Below are positions 1-9,045 of a stretch of 39,130 nt of DNA, piece by piece. Positions within the stretch are counted from its first letter, which is position 1. Each line of letters begins with the position of its first letter. The notes beneath the pieces were generated by a model. That model had not been told where the DNA came from, did no database searches, and was given only the letters and a program-made list of their open reading frames with translations. Position numbers and translations under genes: made by a program. Source of the DNA: Methanoculleus sp. (GTDB lineage Archaea; Halobacteriota; Methanomicrobia; Methanomicrobiales; Methanoculleaceae); contig NZ_JAJGBK010000018.1 in the NCBI RefSeq assembly GCF_020696975.1, positions 1-39,130 of the forward strand, in the 5' to 3' direction.

Positions 1-21
1 GGTCTGGCACAAGCGGATGTC

Positions 22-771
22 GTCGTGCCTCACGCAGGCACGTGGATTGAAATATGAACTCCCTGTACGGCGGCGAGGCTTACGATCGTCGTGCCTCACG
101 CAGGCACGTGGATTGAAATGCCCGGGAGCGCGGCGACGTCAGCCCCTACCCGTCGTGCCTCACGCAGGCACGTGGATTGAAATTGCGCGATGGCGACGCG
201 CTGGACTGCCCCGCCGGTCGTGCCTCACGCAGGCACGTGGATTGAAATCTCTCCCTGACCTTCTGGTATCTCGTCCAGGCCCGTCGTGCCTCACGCAGGC
301 ACGTGGATTGAAATGGTGTACTCCCCTGAGTACTCCACGTTGCCACGTCGTGCCTCACGCAGGCACGTGGATTGAAATCAGAACCCGACGTAGAAGTCCC
401 AAAGGAACGTGTGTCGTGCCTCACGCAGGCACGTGGATTGAAATAGCCGACATGGAAAGCACCGAAGAGGTGACCGATAGTCGTGCCTCACGCAGGCACG
501 TGGATTGAAATCACCCTGAGCGGCAGTATGTAGAGCTCCCTCGCGTCGTGCCTCACGCAGGCACGTGGATTGAAATGTCAACGACAACCCCGCGATCGCC
601 CGGACCTATCGTCGTGCCTCACGCAGGCACGTGGATTGAAATGCCGAAGCGGCGGGACCCGGGTCCTGTACCATGTCGTGCCTCACGTAGGCACGTGGAT
701 TGAAATCCACAACCCAGGCCGCGAACCCTGCCCGCCGGGGTCGTGCCTCAAGTAGGCACGTGGATCGAGAT
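22..771 (+). CRISPR. CRISPR array, trailer end (12 repeats, 11 complete spacers), I-C-like repeat
   Basis: Twelve 32-nt repeats start at 22, 88, 152, 217, 283, 347, 413, 480, 545, 611, 675 and 740. Each begins GTCGTGCCTC and the canonical ones end GGATTGAAAT. Spacers are 32-35 nt. Repeats 1-10 are identical, repeat 11 has one change (C to T at repeat position 14), and repeat 12 has four (positions 12, 14, 27, 30), so the right side is the decayed trailer end. The leader, newer spacers and cas genes should lie to the left of the window. Bases 1-21 are the tail of another spacer. Repeat length, the inner palindrome (GTGCCT...AGGCAC) and the ATTGAAA end resemble type I-C repeats. The subtype is inferred from the repeat alone, as no cas gene is present. 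Confidence 0.98.
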
Positions 772-987
772 TGACCGACTTGGGCGGGCTTACTGCATCT
801 TGACCAGACTCGGTCGAGGAATTCATAACCTTTGAGACACCTGGTGGCAGTAGGTTCAATCACCGACCAGCTCATCCGCAGGGGCGTTTGCAGTAACTGA
901 TGGAGCGCGAGCGCTGCTCATCGTGTAGATCCCATCAAAACACAGGGGCCGGTAGGAGTTGTCCTGGATGAGGCCGAACAGCCGTAT
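772..987. other. Non-coding spacer between CRISPR trailer and cdc48 terminator
   Basis: I see no open frame with a ribosome site or recognisable protein, no tRNA-like fold and no further degenerate repeat here. The short frames present are interrupted and low in coding character. Confidence 0.5.
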
Positions 988-1016
988 AAAAAAAGTCTTC
1001 CGGGGGTCTCCCCCGG
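988..1016 (-). terminator. Hairpin plus U-tract terminator of cdc48
   Basis: Read on the minus strand, a CCGGGGG/CCCCCGG stem with a 3-nt loop (1000-1016) is followed within a few bases by a run of seven T (988-994). It lies just past the cdc48 stop codon at 1025. Confidence 0.75.
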
Positions 1017-1024
1017 CGACCCGC

Positions 1025-3442
1025 TCACTGATATTCAAGCGGCTGCGTCTCTTTCGGCAGCCCGCCCTTGAAATGCTGCTGGATCTTCTGGTAATACTGC
1101 CGCAGCCGCTCGTTCATCGTCGCGTGCACCTTCTCCCGCGCCCGCTCGAAATGCGACTGGTTCACGAGGGCGGCCCCCTCCCGCATGGCAAGCATGGCCG
1201 CCTCCCGGCCGAGCGCCTCGAGATCCGAGCCGACGAAACCCTCGGTGTCGGCCGCAATCTTCCGGACAAGCCGGTCCCGTGCGGGGTCGTCGAGGGTCAC
1301 CTTCTGCTGGGCGAGGAGATCGACGAGTTTCTTCCTCCTCATGTGGCGGGAGAGTCCCTCGCCGTCGCTCGCCGCAATCTCGGTCCGCCGGGTCCTGACA
1401 TCCTCGACGCTCACCCGGTGGTTGCTCCCGACCGCCAGGATCAGGTCCTCGATCTCGTTCTCCGAGAGCCCTTCCGTCATCTCCACGAGGTCTTCCACCA
1501 CGGAGCCCTCGATCGGCATGTAGCGGGTGTGGATGGAGAGAACCTTCTCCCGGTCCTCCCGCCCGGGCTCGCCGATGTAGACGAGCCGGTCGAACCGTCC
1601 GGGCCGCAGAAGCGCCGGGTCGACCATATCCGGCCGGTTGGTCGCTCCCATCACCACGACGCCCCGGAGTTCCTCAAGACCGTCGATCTCGGTCAGGATC
1701 TGGTTTAAGACGCTCTCGATGACGTGCGACTCGGTGCCGCCCCCGCGGGCGGCGGCGAGAGCGTCCAGTTCGTCGAAGAAGATGATGGACGGCGCAACCT
1801 GCCGGGCCTTCTTGAAGACCTCGCGGACAGCACGCTCGCTCTCCCCGACCCACTTCGAGAGGAGCTGGGGTCCCTTGACCGGCACGAAGTTCGCACCGCT
1901 CTCGCTTGCGACCGCCTTCGCGATGAGGGTCTTTCCGGTCCCCGGCGGCCCGTAGAGGAGGACGCCCTTCGGCGGCTCGATACCGAGGTCCTCGAACCGC
2001 TCACGCTGGGTGAGCGGGTACTCCACCGCCTCGCGGATATCCTGCTTTGCCTCTTCAAGGCCGCCTACGTCCTCCCAGGCGGTGTGGGGCACCTCAAGGA
2101 GGATCTCCCGCATCGCGCTCGGGCCCACGTCGCGGAGGGCGTCGCGGAAGTCCCTGCCCTGCACCTCCATCTTCTCGAGGATCTCGGGCGGGATCTCCTC
2201 GGCCTCGAGGTCGATCTCGGGCAGGTAGCGCCGGAGCGCCTTGATCGCCGCCTCACGGGCAAGAGCGGCGAGGTCCGCCCCGACGAACCCATGAGTCTGC
2301 TGGGCGATCGATGTGATCGCCACATCGTCCGCAAGCGGCATACCACGGGTGTGGATATGCAGCACCTGGGTCCGGTCGTCCTCCGACGGGACCCCGATCT
2401 CGATCTCCCGGTCGAACCGTCCGGGACGGCGGAGGGCCGGGTCGATGGCGTCGAGCCGGTTCGTGGCCCCGATCACCACGACCTGCCCCCGCTCCTCCAG
2501 GCCGTCCATCATGGTGAGGAGCTGGGCCACAACACGCCGCTCGACCTCCCCGGTCACCTCTTCACGCCGGGGTGCGATCGAGTCGAGTTCGTCGATGAAG
2601 ATGATGGCGGGAGCATGCTGCCGGGCATCCTCAAAGACCTCGCGGAGCCGCTGCTCGCTCTCGCCGTAGTACTTCGAGATCACCTCCGGCCCCGCGATCG
2701 ATATGAAGTGTGCTCCGCTCTCGCTCGCGACCGCCTTTGCGATCAGGGTCTTTCCGGTCCCCGGAGGGCCGTAGAGGAGGACGCCCTTCGGCGGCTCGAT
2801 CCCGAGTTTCCGAAAGATCTCGGGATGCCGCATGGGGAGCTCGATCGTCTCGCGAACCCGCTGCAGTTCGCCTTTGAGGCCGCCGATATCCTCGTAGCTG
2901 ATTCTCTTTACGCCCTCAAACCCGGCCGCCGGTTTCTCGGAGAACTCGATCTTCGTGTTCTTGGTGATGATCACGGCGTTCTCCGGCTCGACCACCACTG
3001 CCTTGAACGCGACGAGCTGGGGCTGCATGAACGGGAGCCCCGCCTGGATCGGCACGGAATCGTTCTTGACGATCGGAAAGTCGATCAGTTTGTTGACGAC
3101 GCTGCTGTAGTTGATGGGGAGTTGCTTGGGTAAGTCCTCGGGAGGCGCAAGCACGACCCGTTTTGCCTCGACCTCCTCGTCCAGCGTTTTTATCTTTACC
3201 CGGTCTCCTATACTGGCACCGGTGTTGAGCCGGGTAAAATTATCGATCCGGACCTTACCCTGGTGCCAGTCGTTCACCATAGCGCGCCAGACCTTGGCCA
3301 CGGTCCGACGCTTCCCTTCGATAGCCACAAGGTCTCCCGGGCTGAGCCGAAGCTGCAGCATGGTGTCAGGGTCAAGCCGTGCCTTGCCCGCCCCCTGATC
3401 CTCCGGATAAGCGCTATCTACCTTCAAGTATATCTCGGGCAT
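1025..3442 (-). CDS. cdc48: CDC48/VCP-like AAA+ ATPase (VAT type)
   Basis: 805 residues, the usual length for archaeal Cdc48/VAT. An N-terminal double-psi-barrel/beta-clam region (about 1-185) is followed by two AAA modules. Module one has Walker A GPPGTGKT at 225-232 and Walker B IIFIDE near 280-285. Module two repeats GPPGTGKT near residue 500 with [11 protein letters not shown] following. Both carry the arginine-rich second region of homology ([20 protein letters not shown]). The family forms hexamers that unfold or extract ubiquitin-like-tagged or misfolded proteins in the cytosol and feed the proteasome. A GAGGT ribosome site lies directly before the ATG at 3442. The gene diverges from larC across 46 bp, and a hairpin terminator follows it. 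Confidence 0.97.
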   Translation of the reverse strand: MPEIYLKVDSAYPEDQGAGKARLDPDTMLQLRLSPGDLVAIEGKRRTVAKVWRAMVNDWHQGKVRIDNFTRLNTGASIGDRVKIKTLDEEVEAKRVVLAPPEDLPKQLPINYSSVVNKLIDFPIVKNDSVPIQAGLPFMQPQLVAFKAVVVEPENAVIITKNTKIEFSEKPAAGFEGVKRISYEDIGGLKGELQRVRETIELPMRHPEIFRKLGIEPPKGVLLYGPPGTGKTLIAKAVASESGAHFISIAGPEVISKYYGESEQRLREVFEDARQHAPAIIFIDELDSIAPRREEVTGEVERRVVAQLLTMMDGLEERGQVVVIGATNRLDAIDPALRRPGRFDREIEIGVPSEDDRTQVLHIHTRGMPLADDVAITSIAQQTHGFVGADLAALAREAAIKALRRYLPEIDLEAEEIPPEILEKMEVQGRDFRDALRDVGPSAMREILLEVPHTAWEDVGGLEEAKQDIREAVEYPLTQRERFEDLGIEPPKGVLLYGPPGTGKTLIAKAVASESGANFVPVKGPQLLSKWVGESERAVREVFKKARQVAPSIIFFDELDALAAARGGGTESHVIESVLNQILTEIDGLEELRGVVVMGATNRPDMVDPALLRPGRFDRLVYIGEPGREDREKVLSIHTRYMPIEGSVVEDLVEMTEGLSENEIEDLILAVGSNHRVSVEDVRTRRTEIAASDGEGLSRHMRRKKLVDLLAQQKVTLDDPARDRLVRKIAADTEGFVGSDLEALGREAAMLAMREGAALVNQSHFERAREKVHATMNERLRQYYQKIQQHFKGGLPKETQPLEYQ

Positions 3443-3488
3443 TACCTCTAGTTCTTATATTTCGGGGATTTATAAGTACTGGAGGCGC
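3443..3488. promoter_or_regulatory. Overlapping divergent promoters of cdc48 and larC
   Basis: The 46-bp gap holds two TATA-like boxes in crossed order. CTTATATTT (about 3454-3462) is spaced correctly, near 25-30 bp, for a start just before larC (3489). The minus-strand ACTTATAAA (about 3471-3479) fits a start just before cdc48 (3442). Each gene's TATA box therefore lies nearer the other gene. Ribosome sites GGAGG (3481-3485) for larC and GAGGT for cdc48 are also visible. Confidence 0.55.
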
Positions 3489-4682
3489 ATGAATACACTT
3501 CTCTTCGACCCGTTCAACGGTGCCGCGGGCGACATGATCATCGGTTCTCTTCTCGATCTGGGGGCGGATGAGAGTCTCATCAGGGTGGCGATGCGTTCCG
3601 TCGTCGGGGAGCCGACAATAGAACGGGTCGACCGCTCCGGCATCCGGGCCGTCCAGGTGAAAGCGCATGCCCCGGTCGTTCATCGCACTCTTGACGAGGT
3701 GCTCGACCGGGTGGCCGGAAGCGACGCCCCCGCCCCCGCACGGGATATGGCCCGGCGGGTCTTTCTCCGGATACACCGGGCCGAGGAGAGCATTCACGGA
3801 GAGGGAGCGCACTTCCACGAGGTGGGTGCGGACGACGCCATCGCCGACGTGGTGGGGGCCTGCACCGCCCTGCACTCCCTCGGCGTCGACAACGTCGCCG
3901 TTCTCCCGGTCGCCCTCGGCCGGGGGTTCTCCGTCGGGGCTCACGGCACCTTCCCTATCCCGGCTCCGGCGACCGTGGCAATCCTCGCCGGATCGGACCT
4001 CGCGACGGTCCCCGGGAACGAGGAGCGGGAACTCTGCACCCCGACGGGGGCTGCTCTCCTTGCCGAGTTCTCGACGGTCCGGCCCGAAGACCTCGGTCCG
4101 GCGGCAATCCGGGCGGTCGGCTACGGGGCGGGGAGCAGGAACCCCCCCGGAAAACCGAACGTCCTCCGCTCGATGCTCCTTGCAACAGAGGAGCACGCCG
4201 CCGGCGACCGGGTCGATATCCTGGAGACGAACGTCGACGACGTCACCGGGGAGGCCCTCGCCTACACGATCGGCCGCCTTATGGAGGAGGGGGCGCGGGA
4301 TGCAAGCGCCATTCCGGTTGTGATGAAGAAAGGGCGGAGCGGGCACCTCGTCCGGGTGGTCTGCCGCCCCGACGCGACCGACCATCTTGTGGGTGTGATG
4401 GCCGCGGAACTCGGGACGCTCGGGATACGCTGCATACCGATGGTCCACCGCTCCGTCGCAAAGCGGACAATCGAGAGGGTCACGGTCACCCTCCGCGGCC
4501 GGGAACTCGCCGTGGACGTCAAGTGCGGCTGGTGTGAGGGCAAGATCACCTCCTTCAAGGCGGAGTATGAGCAGGCGGCGGCCTCTGCCCGGGACCTCGG
4601 TGTCCCGCTCCGGGAGGTCACCGGGGCGGTCGAAGCGGCTGCCCGCCGGCTCTTCATCGAACGGGGTGTGCTTGAGCCATGA
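3489..4682 (+). CDS. larC: LarC-like nickel-pincer cofactor biosynthesis protein (DUF111 family)
   Basis: 397 residues, full length for the family. Visible motifs are FDPFNGAAGDM at 6-16, HFHEVGADDAIADVVG around 108-123, an HGTFPIPAPA segment around 150-160, ELCTPTGAALL around 180-190 and ETNVDDVTGE near 245. In bacteria LarC is the CTP-dependent nickel insertase that finishes the nickel-pincer nucleotide cofactor of lactate racemase. No larA, larB or larE is in this window, so the target enzyme here is unknown. A GGAGG site lies 3 nt before the ATG. The stop overlaps the radB start by 4 nt (ATGA), so the two are probably translated together. Confidence 0.9.
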   Translation: MNTLLFDPFNGAAGDMIIGSLLDLGADESLIRVAMRSVVGEPTIERVDRSGIRAVQVKAHAPVVHRTLDEVLDRVAGSDAPAPARDMARRVFLRIHRAEESIHGEGAHFHEVGADDAIADVVGACTALHSLGVDNVAVLPVALGRGFSVGAHGTFPIPAPATVAILAGSDLATVPGNEERELCTPTGAALLAEFSTVRPEDLGPAAIRAVGYGAGSRNPPGKPNVLRSMLLATEEHAAGDRVDILETNVDDVTGEALAYTIGRLMEEGARDASAIPVVMKKGRSGHLVRVVCRPDATDHLVGVMAAELGTLGIRCIPMVHRSVAKRTIERVTVTLRGRELAVDVKCGWCEGKITSFKAEYEQAAASARDLGVPLREVTGAVEAAARRLFIERGVLEP

Positions 4683-5356
4683 AATCCGACCGTGTCAGCA
4701 CGGGGTGCCGGCCCCTCGACGACCTGCTGGGCGGCGGGCTTGAGCGGCGTGCCATCACCCAGATCTACGGCGAACCCGCGAGCGGGAAGAGCACCCTCTG
4801 CCTGATGGCCACGGTGGCCACTCTCCGGGCCGGGAATTCGGTCGTCTACATCGATACCGAGGGGTTCTCGGTCGAGCGGTTTGCGCAGGTCGCCGGGGGG
4901 GATGCCGGGGCGTTCGCGGACCGGCTCTACCTCTTCGAGCCGCTCGACTTCACCCAGCAGGGGGCGATGATCGCCGATGCGGAGGGGCTGCTCAGGAGAG
5001 ACGGCCACGCACCCGTCGACCTCATCGTGATGGACTCGGCGACGGCCCTCTACCGGACCGAGCTCGACCTCGGGAGGGAGGCTCTCCGGAAACTCCTGCG
5101 CCACATGATCAAACTCCTCGGGCTTGCGAAGAAGCACGATATCCCGGTCCTGATCACGAACCAGATCTACATGGACGTGGAGCGGGACCGGGTCGCCGGC
5201 CTCGGGGGGACGGCCCTTGAGCATATCTCGAAGGCCATCGTGAGGCTCGAAAAGAGGGACGGTTCCCGGCGGGCGATGCTTCGGAAGCACCGGTCCCGGC
5301 CGGAAGGGCTCTCGTTCGATTTTGTGATCACCGAAGACGGGATCAGAACGGTATAA
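4679..5356 (+). CDS. radB: RadB, archaeal RecA/RAD51-family recombination mediator
   Basis: 225 residues, starting directly with the ATPase core and lacking the N-terminal helix-hairpin-helix domain of RadA, as is typical of RadB. Walker A is GEPASGKST (31-39), Walker B is around 114-125 (DLIVMDSATAL), and an ITNQIY stretch near 158 corresponds to the RecA L2-side core. RadB binds DNA and ATP weakly and is thought to help RadA in repair and recombination. It is coupled to larC by a 4-nt overlap, and its 3' end overlaps the convergent dapF by 14 bp (5343-5356), so the two messages are antisense at their ends. Confidence 0.93.
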   Translation: MKSDRVSTGCRPLDDLLGGGLERRAITQIYGEPASGKSTLCLMATVATLRAGNSVVYIDTEGFSVERFAQVAGGDAGAFADRLYLFEPLDFTQQGAMIADAEGLLRRDGHAPVDLIVMDSATALYRTELDLGREALRKLLRHMIKLLGLAKKHDIPVLITNQIYMDVERDRVAGLGGTALEHISKAIVRLEKRDGSRRAMLRKHRSRPEGLSFDFVITEDGIRTV

Positions 5357-6161
5357 CGCCCACAAAGACCGTCTCGGCGGGGCCTTCCATCGTGACGGTC
5401 TCGCCGAACCTGATGACGAGCGGGCCGCCTCTGGTCTCCACCCGCACCGTCTCGCCGGCCTTTCCGAGGTGATGGGCGACTGCGGCGGACGCCGTGGCGC
5501 CTGTCCCGCAGCTCTCGGTCTCGCCCTCGACGCCGCGCTCGAACGTCCGGATCCGGAGCGAGCCGTCGCCGGCCTCTTCGACGAAGTTGACGTTTGCGCC
5601 CTCGACGAAGGTGGGGTGGTTCCGGATCACCGGGCCGACGGCCGTGATATCGACGGCGCCGATCTCTTTTACGAAGACGACCGCGTGGGGGACGCCGGTG
5701 TTTGCGGCGTAGACGGTGAAGTTCTGGATCTCCTCTTTGTATTCGCCGTCTCCGACGGCCGGGATGGCGCTCCGCTCGAAGGCCGGCGTCGGCATCGTGA
5801 TCGTCGCGGTGAACTCGTCCTCTACGTAGCCCATCGTCACCGGGATTATCCCGGCCCCGGTCTCGACCGAGCAGGACTCTTTGACGTAGCCGGCATCGTA
5901 GGCGTACTTCGCGAGGCACCGGATGCCGTTTCCGCACATCGCGGCCTCGCTCTCGTCGGGCTGCAAGAGCCGCATCCTGACGTCCGCTTCTTCCGATGCC
6001 TGGAGGAAGAGGACGCCGTCGGCGCCGATGCCGAACCTGCGGTCGCAGTAGATTGCCGCGAATCCTCCCTTCATCTCCTCGGGGATGACCTCGCCGCTGT
6101 GCTCGTCGATCAGGATAAAGTCGTTGCCGTTTCCCTGCAGTTTGGTGAACGCGATCTCCAT
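5343..6161 (-). CDS. dapF: Diaminopimelate epimerase
   Basis: 272 residues, normal for DapF. The enzyme interconverts LL- and meso-diaminopimelate in the lysine pathway using two cysteines. The first is Cys76 in SEAAMCGNGIRC and the second is in ESCGTGATASA near residue 216. The family start signature FTKLQGNGNDF is at 5-15. A GAGG ribosome site is 9 nt before the ATG. No other lysine gene adjoins it, and the gene stands between convergent radB and the accessory region. Confidence 0.96.
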   Translation of the reverse strand: MEIAFTKLQGNGNDFILIDEHSGEVIPEEMKGGFAAIYCDRRFGIGADGVLFLQASEEADVRMRLLQPDESEAAMCGNGIRCLAKYAYDAGYVKESCSVETGAGIIPVTMGYVEDEFTATITMPTPAFERSAIPAVGDGEYKEEIQNFTVYAANTGVPHAVVFVKEIGAVDITAVGPVIRNHPTFVEGANVNFVEEAGDGSLRIRTFERGVEGETESCGTGATASAAVAHHLGKAGETVRVETRGGPLVIRFGETVTMEGPAETVFVGVIPF

Positions 6162-6338
6162 GGTGTTGCCTCTTTAGTGTAGGTTGGGAGCGGCGGGTGA
6201 TAAATCGTGTTGCCCGGATGGGGGATCTTCGGATACGGTCCGGCATGGAGCGGTGTTTCAGGAAGCGATCGGCGTTCGTGTTGTTCCTGCCCGATAGTAT
6301 GGGCGGGACCAATGGGATGGGTCCCTGCCTTTTTGCAG

Positions 6339-7463
6339 TCACCGGGGCTCCTTTGGGTAGTTATGCCGGTTTACCAGGAGGGCGTACCCGCCGTCGGCGG
6401 TCTGGACAACCGAGACCGCGTTGCCGATCAGTTCAAACGTGGCATTCAGTTCGGTGTCCCACTCCGGGAGTCCATCAGCGTTGAGTTTCATGATGTGAGG
6501 AACGCCTACCTGATCGGGGAGGATCAGGAACCGGGATGCGGGATGGTACGTAACGGTACCGGATACGTACCCTCCATCGGCCGTTTTGATGATCGGCGCC
6601 GATACGTTGAGCGTCTTCTCTCCGATCACGTTCCCTTCCCGGTCGAACACGATCTCCTCCAGCGTTACGTTGTTGTAGATAACGGTGCACTCGCCTCCCG
6701 GCGCTTCGCTCATGAAGATTACATGGTTGTACTGCGACGGACTGCCGAGCGCTGCCTCCCAGAGCATATCGCCTGCGGCATTCAGTCGAAGCAGCCACAC
6801 GTCGGAGCCGTTTCGGTTCGGAAGATAGGTTGTACCGCCCACCAGGTACCCGCTGTCCGAAGTCTGAATGATGACCCTCGCGCTGTCCCGGTTGCCGGTC
6901 CCATAGGTCTTTTGCCACTCTTCCGTCAGGTTTCGATCCCATTTGAGCACCAGGAGGTCTTCTCCGGTGGTCCCGGCGATGGCAACCCCGCCATCGGCGG
7001 TCCCGACGACCGACTGCAGGATGCCATCGACCTCGACGTCGCTATCCAGTATGTTCCCCGCAGGATCGAAGAGCAGAACCCCAGACTCACCCACCGCTAC
7101 GACGGTGCCCCCGGCCGTCTCGGCGACGGAAGAGACCGGAGGGCCTCTGCCGGTGGTGTTCCAGGCGACGGGACCGTTGCCGTCGAGTTTGAAGACCCCG
7201 TAGGACTGATCCCCGCGCCAGGGCCGGACCTCTCCCCCGATAAGGTACCCGCCGTCTGCCATCTGGATCATGTACGCTCCGGTATCGTCGCCTCCGGTAT
7301 CGATGACCATCTGCCACTGCTCCGTCCCGTCTGCGTCGACCTTGAAGACCATGATATCACGGCCCACCCCGTACTCCGGCACAAGGCACCCTGCCGCAAG
7401 GACCATCAGGAGGCAGAGCACGGCCACCAGGATGCCGATCGTCCATTGTGTAGCGGGTTTCAC
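6339..7463 (-). CDS. Exported lipoprotein with repeated TADGGY (beta-propeller-like) motifs
   Basis: The GTG at 7463 is preferred because AAGAGG sits 6 nt upstream and the product then opens with a Lys, a hydrophobic helix and a lipobox-like LAAGC. An in-frame ATG at 7499 adds 12 polar residues and is less likely. The 374-residue product carries about six spaced motifs of the type T/S-A-D-G-G-Y-x-x-G-G/T (QMADGGYLIGG, QTSDSGYLVGG, KTADGGYVSG, QTADGGYALL). This pattern is seen in secreted methanogen proteins predicted to fold as blades of a beta-propeller. It is probably anchored outside the membrane; ligand and role are unknown. Codon use matches the neighbours. Confidence 0.75.
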   Translation of the reverse strand: MKPATQWTIGILVAVLCLLMVLAAGCLVPEYGVGRDIMVFKVDADGTEQWQMVIDTGGDDTGAYMIQMADGGYLIGGEVRPWRGDQSYGVFKLDGNGPVAWNTTGRGPPVSSVAETAGGTVVAVGESGVLLFDPAGNILDSDVEVDGILQSVVGTADGGVAIAGTTGEDLLVLKWDRNLTEEWQKTYGTGNRDSARVIIQTSDSGYLVGGTTYLPNRNGSDVWLLRLNAAGDMLWEAALGSPSQYNHVIFMSEAPGGECTVIYNNVTLEEIVFDREGNVIGEKTLNVSAPIIKTADGGYVSGTVTYHPASRFLILPDQVGVPHIMKLNADGLPEWDTELNATFELIGNAVSVVQTADGGYALLVNRHNYPKEPR

Positions 7464-7604
7464 GCTCGCCTCTTTATCGTCCCGATGTGCATGTGGCACT
7501 CACAATTGTTCATCTCCATGTTCCGAGGTAAATCGTTTATGGGACAAACACCAGCTCGAAACTCTCTTTAGGAAAAATAGGCTTGAGGTATCGGGATCAT
7601 GACC

Positions 7605-8156
7605 TCACGTTGCACCGCAGAGACGCATCCACCATGTGATATCCATCTGAGGGCCAAGGACCAGTTCCGGCGGAGAGGTGAATACCGTGAACTTCACGGG
7701 GATATCCTCGATCCCCATCTCTTTTGCCCGTTCGTTCAGCATCGCATACACCGCTTCTATCGAGGAGACATTCTCCGGCGGGGGCGGGCCGTTCCAGATG
7801 CTCACCCGGAGATACCCATCGATATCGTGGCCGAAACTGATGAGAGACCCGTTGGGGTAGAGGTAGCGTTCCCGTATCAGATCTTTCGTGGCGGCGGTGA
7901 AACTCGAAAGCGGTACGCTCTTTCCGCTCTTCGATGACGGAAGCCCTCCGAGCGTGATGGTGACGGGCTCCTGCCTGTTCAGGCCGGCTTTGAGGTGCTC
8001 GACAATCTTCAGGTTGGTGAGAGCCGGTTGGGAGGACTGAAGTTTCGCGGCGGACGCTGCCGGCCCCTGATCCCGCAGGCCTTCGGAGAGGCACAGTCCT
8101 GCGGAGAGGCTGAGCACAAGGGCGAAAAGCAGTATCGGGACTGAAAATTTACTCAT
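7605..8156 (-). CDS. Exported protein of unknown function
   Basis: 183 residues. Residues 1-25 (MSKFSVPILLFALVLSLSAGLC) form a typical signal peptide, possibly lipid-modified at Cys22. The mature part is a compact alpha/beta region with ITLGGLPSS and GYLRVSIWNG, and PPPENVSSIEAVYAML suggests a short helix. I do not recognise a family. It lies in a run of four minus-strand genes for exported or anchored products (6339-10089). The start has only a weak, distant GAGG. Confidence 0.6.
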   Translation of the reverse strand: MSKFSVPILLFALVLSLSAGLCLSEGLRDQGPAASAAKLQSSQPALTNLKIVEHLKAGLNRQEPVTITLGGLPSSKSGKSVPLSSFTAATKDLIRERYLYPNGSLISFGHDIDGYLRVSIWNGPPPPENVSSIEAVYAMLNERAKEMGIEDIPVKFTVFTSPPELVLGPQMDITWWMRLCGAT

Positions 8157-8249
8157 GACTATGCATCCTCATGTTGTTAACGGAAGAGCACCTGGTTCCC
8201 TCTGCACACCTGGTATTGGTGGAAAATACCCGTCACCGCGGTTCGGTCA

Positions 8250-8996
8250 TCAGGCATGCAACAAGGACTCCGCATCCCGGTATTCCACCGTCTCAGCCTT
8301 GCCAAGGTCACGAAGCGTGAACAGCGTGCAGCAGTGGCTACTCTCTCCGGGGGCAGGCCCTCCTGATATACCGGTAGAACCGTCACTCGTTCTATTAAAG
8401 ACGGCAATGTCATACCAGGGGTCATTTGTAGAGAACGCCACCCTCTCCAGGGGAACGACCTCACCCCGGTGCAGGGCAAAGAGGCTTCTGTACCATGCTT
8501 CATATGCCAGATCTCCATACTGTGCATCGACCTCGATGATCAGCCCCGTGTTCTCGCCGGTCAGTTTCCGGTAAGGGATCCGTTCGATCTCAGAGAGGAG
8601 GACGAGCGGGTGCTCCCCTACTGGTACTCTATCGACAGTCCAGGAATCCCAGGTCATGATGCTCATAGGGCTGACTCTAATCCGGTAGAATTGATGGAGA
8701 TCTTCATTGTCTCCGTAGAAGCTCATATGCAACGATTTGATCGATCCGTCATCTGTGGCTACGAGCGTCAGGTCTCCAAGGACCGCTGTTGTGTTCTCGA
8801 TGCCGGTCCACTCCTCTATGATCGCCCACATCCCCGAGAGCGGGGTGCCATAGATATTCTGCGGAAGAGAGACTGCGGGGGGTCCGGGGTCATAAATGAG
8901 CACGGATATGGATAGAATCCCGGCGGCAGCGAACACAATGCAGATCGCCAGAGCGATGATTTTTTTCTGCTTATTTTGTGATGGGCCTTCGATCAT
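8250..8996 (-). CDS. Single-pass membrane-anchored extracytoplasmic protein, unknown function
   Basis: About 248 residues from the ATG at 8996; in-frame GTG codons at 9002 and 9008 are alternatives. A Lys-rich cytoplasmic stub (NKQKK) precedes one membrane helix (IIALAICIVFAAAGILSISVLI), followed by an outside domain of about 215 residues. The middle has SEIERIPYRKLTG and EAWYRSLFALHRGEVVPLERVAF. The C-terminal tail has a Cys-Cys pair (SHCCTLF). A minus-strand TTTTTTAATATG at about 9012-9023 is a plausible TATA box. No family is recognised. Base composition is less GC-rich than in the housekeeping genes, like the next gene upstream. Confidence 0.55.
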   Translation of the reverse strand: MIEGPSQNKQKKIIALAICIVFAAAGILSISVLIYDPGPPAVSLPQNIYGTPLSGMWAIIEEWTGIENTTAVLGDLTLVATDDGSIKSLHMSFYGDNEDLHQFYRIRVSPMSIMTWDSWTVDRVPVGEHPLVLLSEIERIPYRKLTGENTGLIIEVDAQYGDLAYEAWYRSLFALHRGEVVPLERVAFSTNDPWYDIAVFNRTSDGSTGISGGPAPGESSHCCTLFTLRDLGKAETVEYRDAESLLHA

Positions 8997-9045
8997 CTTC
9001 ACACTCACAGCATATTAAAAAAGATATGTTTCACCTACTCAACCA

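Noticed and set aside
17-875. Open frames on both strands across the CRISPR array
   Set aside because: They translate the repeat over and over (for example SCLTQARGLK) and are products of the 32-nt periodicity plus spacers.
780-900. Possible tRNA (GGTTCAATC at about 853)
   Set aside because: No 7-bp acceptor stem, anticodon arm or CCA-side match at proper spacing.
1724-3133. Long plus-strand frame opposite cdc48
   Set aside because: Low-complexity Arg/Leu/Asp-rich shadow of a highly conserved gene on the other strand; typical of GC-rich DNA.
3414-5365. Long minus-strand frames opposite larC and radB
   Set aside because: No family resemblance; they lie entirely opposite well-supported genes.
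6207-7571. 454-codon plus-strand frame opposite the TADGGY lipoprotein
   Set aside because: The minus-strand product has a signal sequence and regular repeats, while the plus-strand frame has no recognisable feature or ribosome site.
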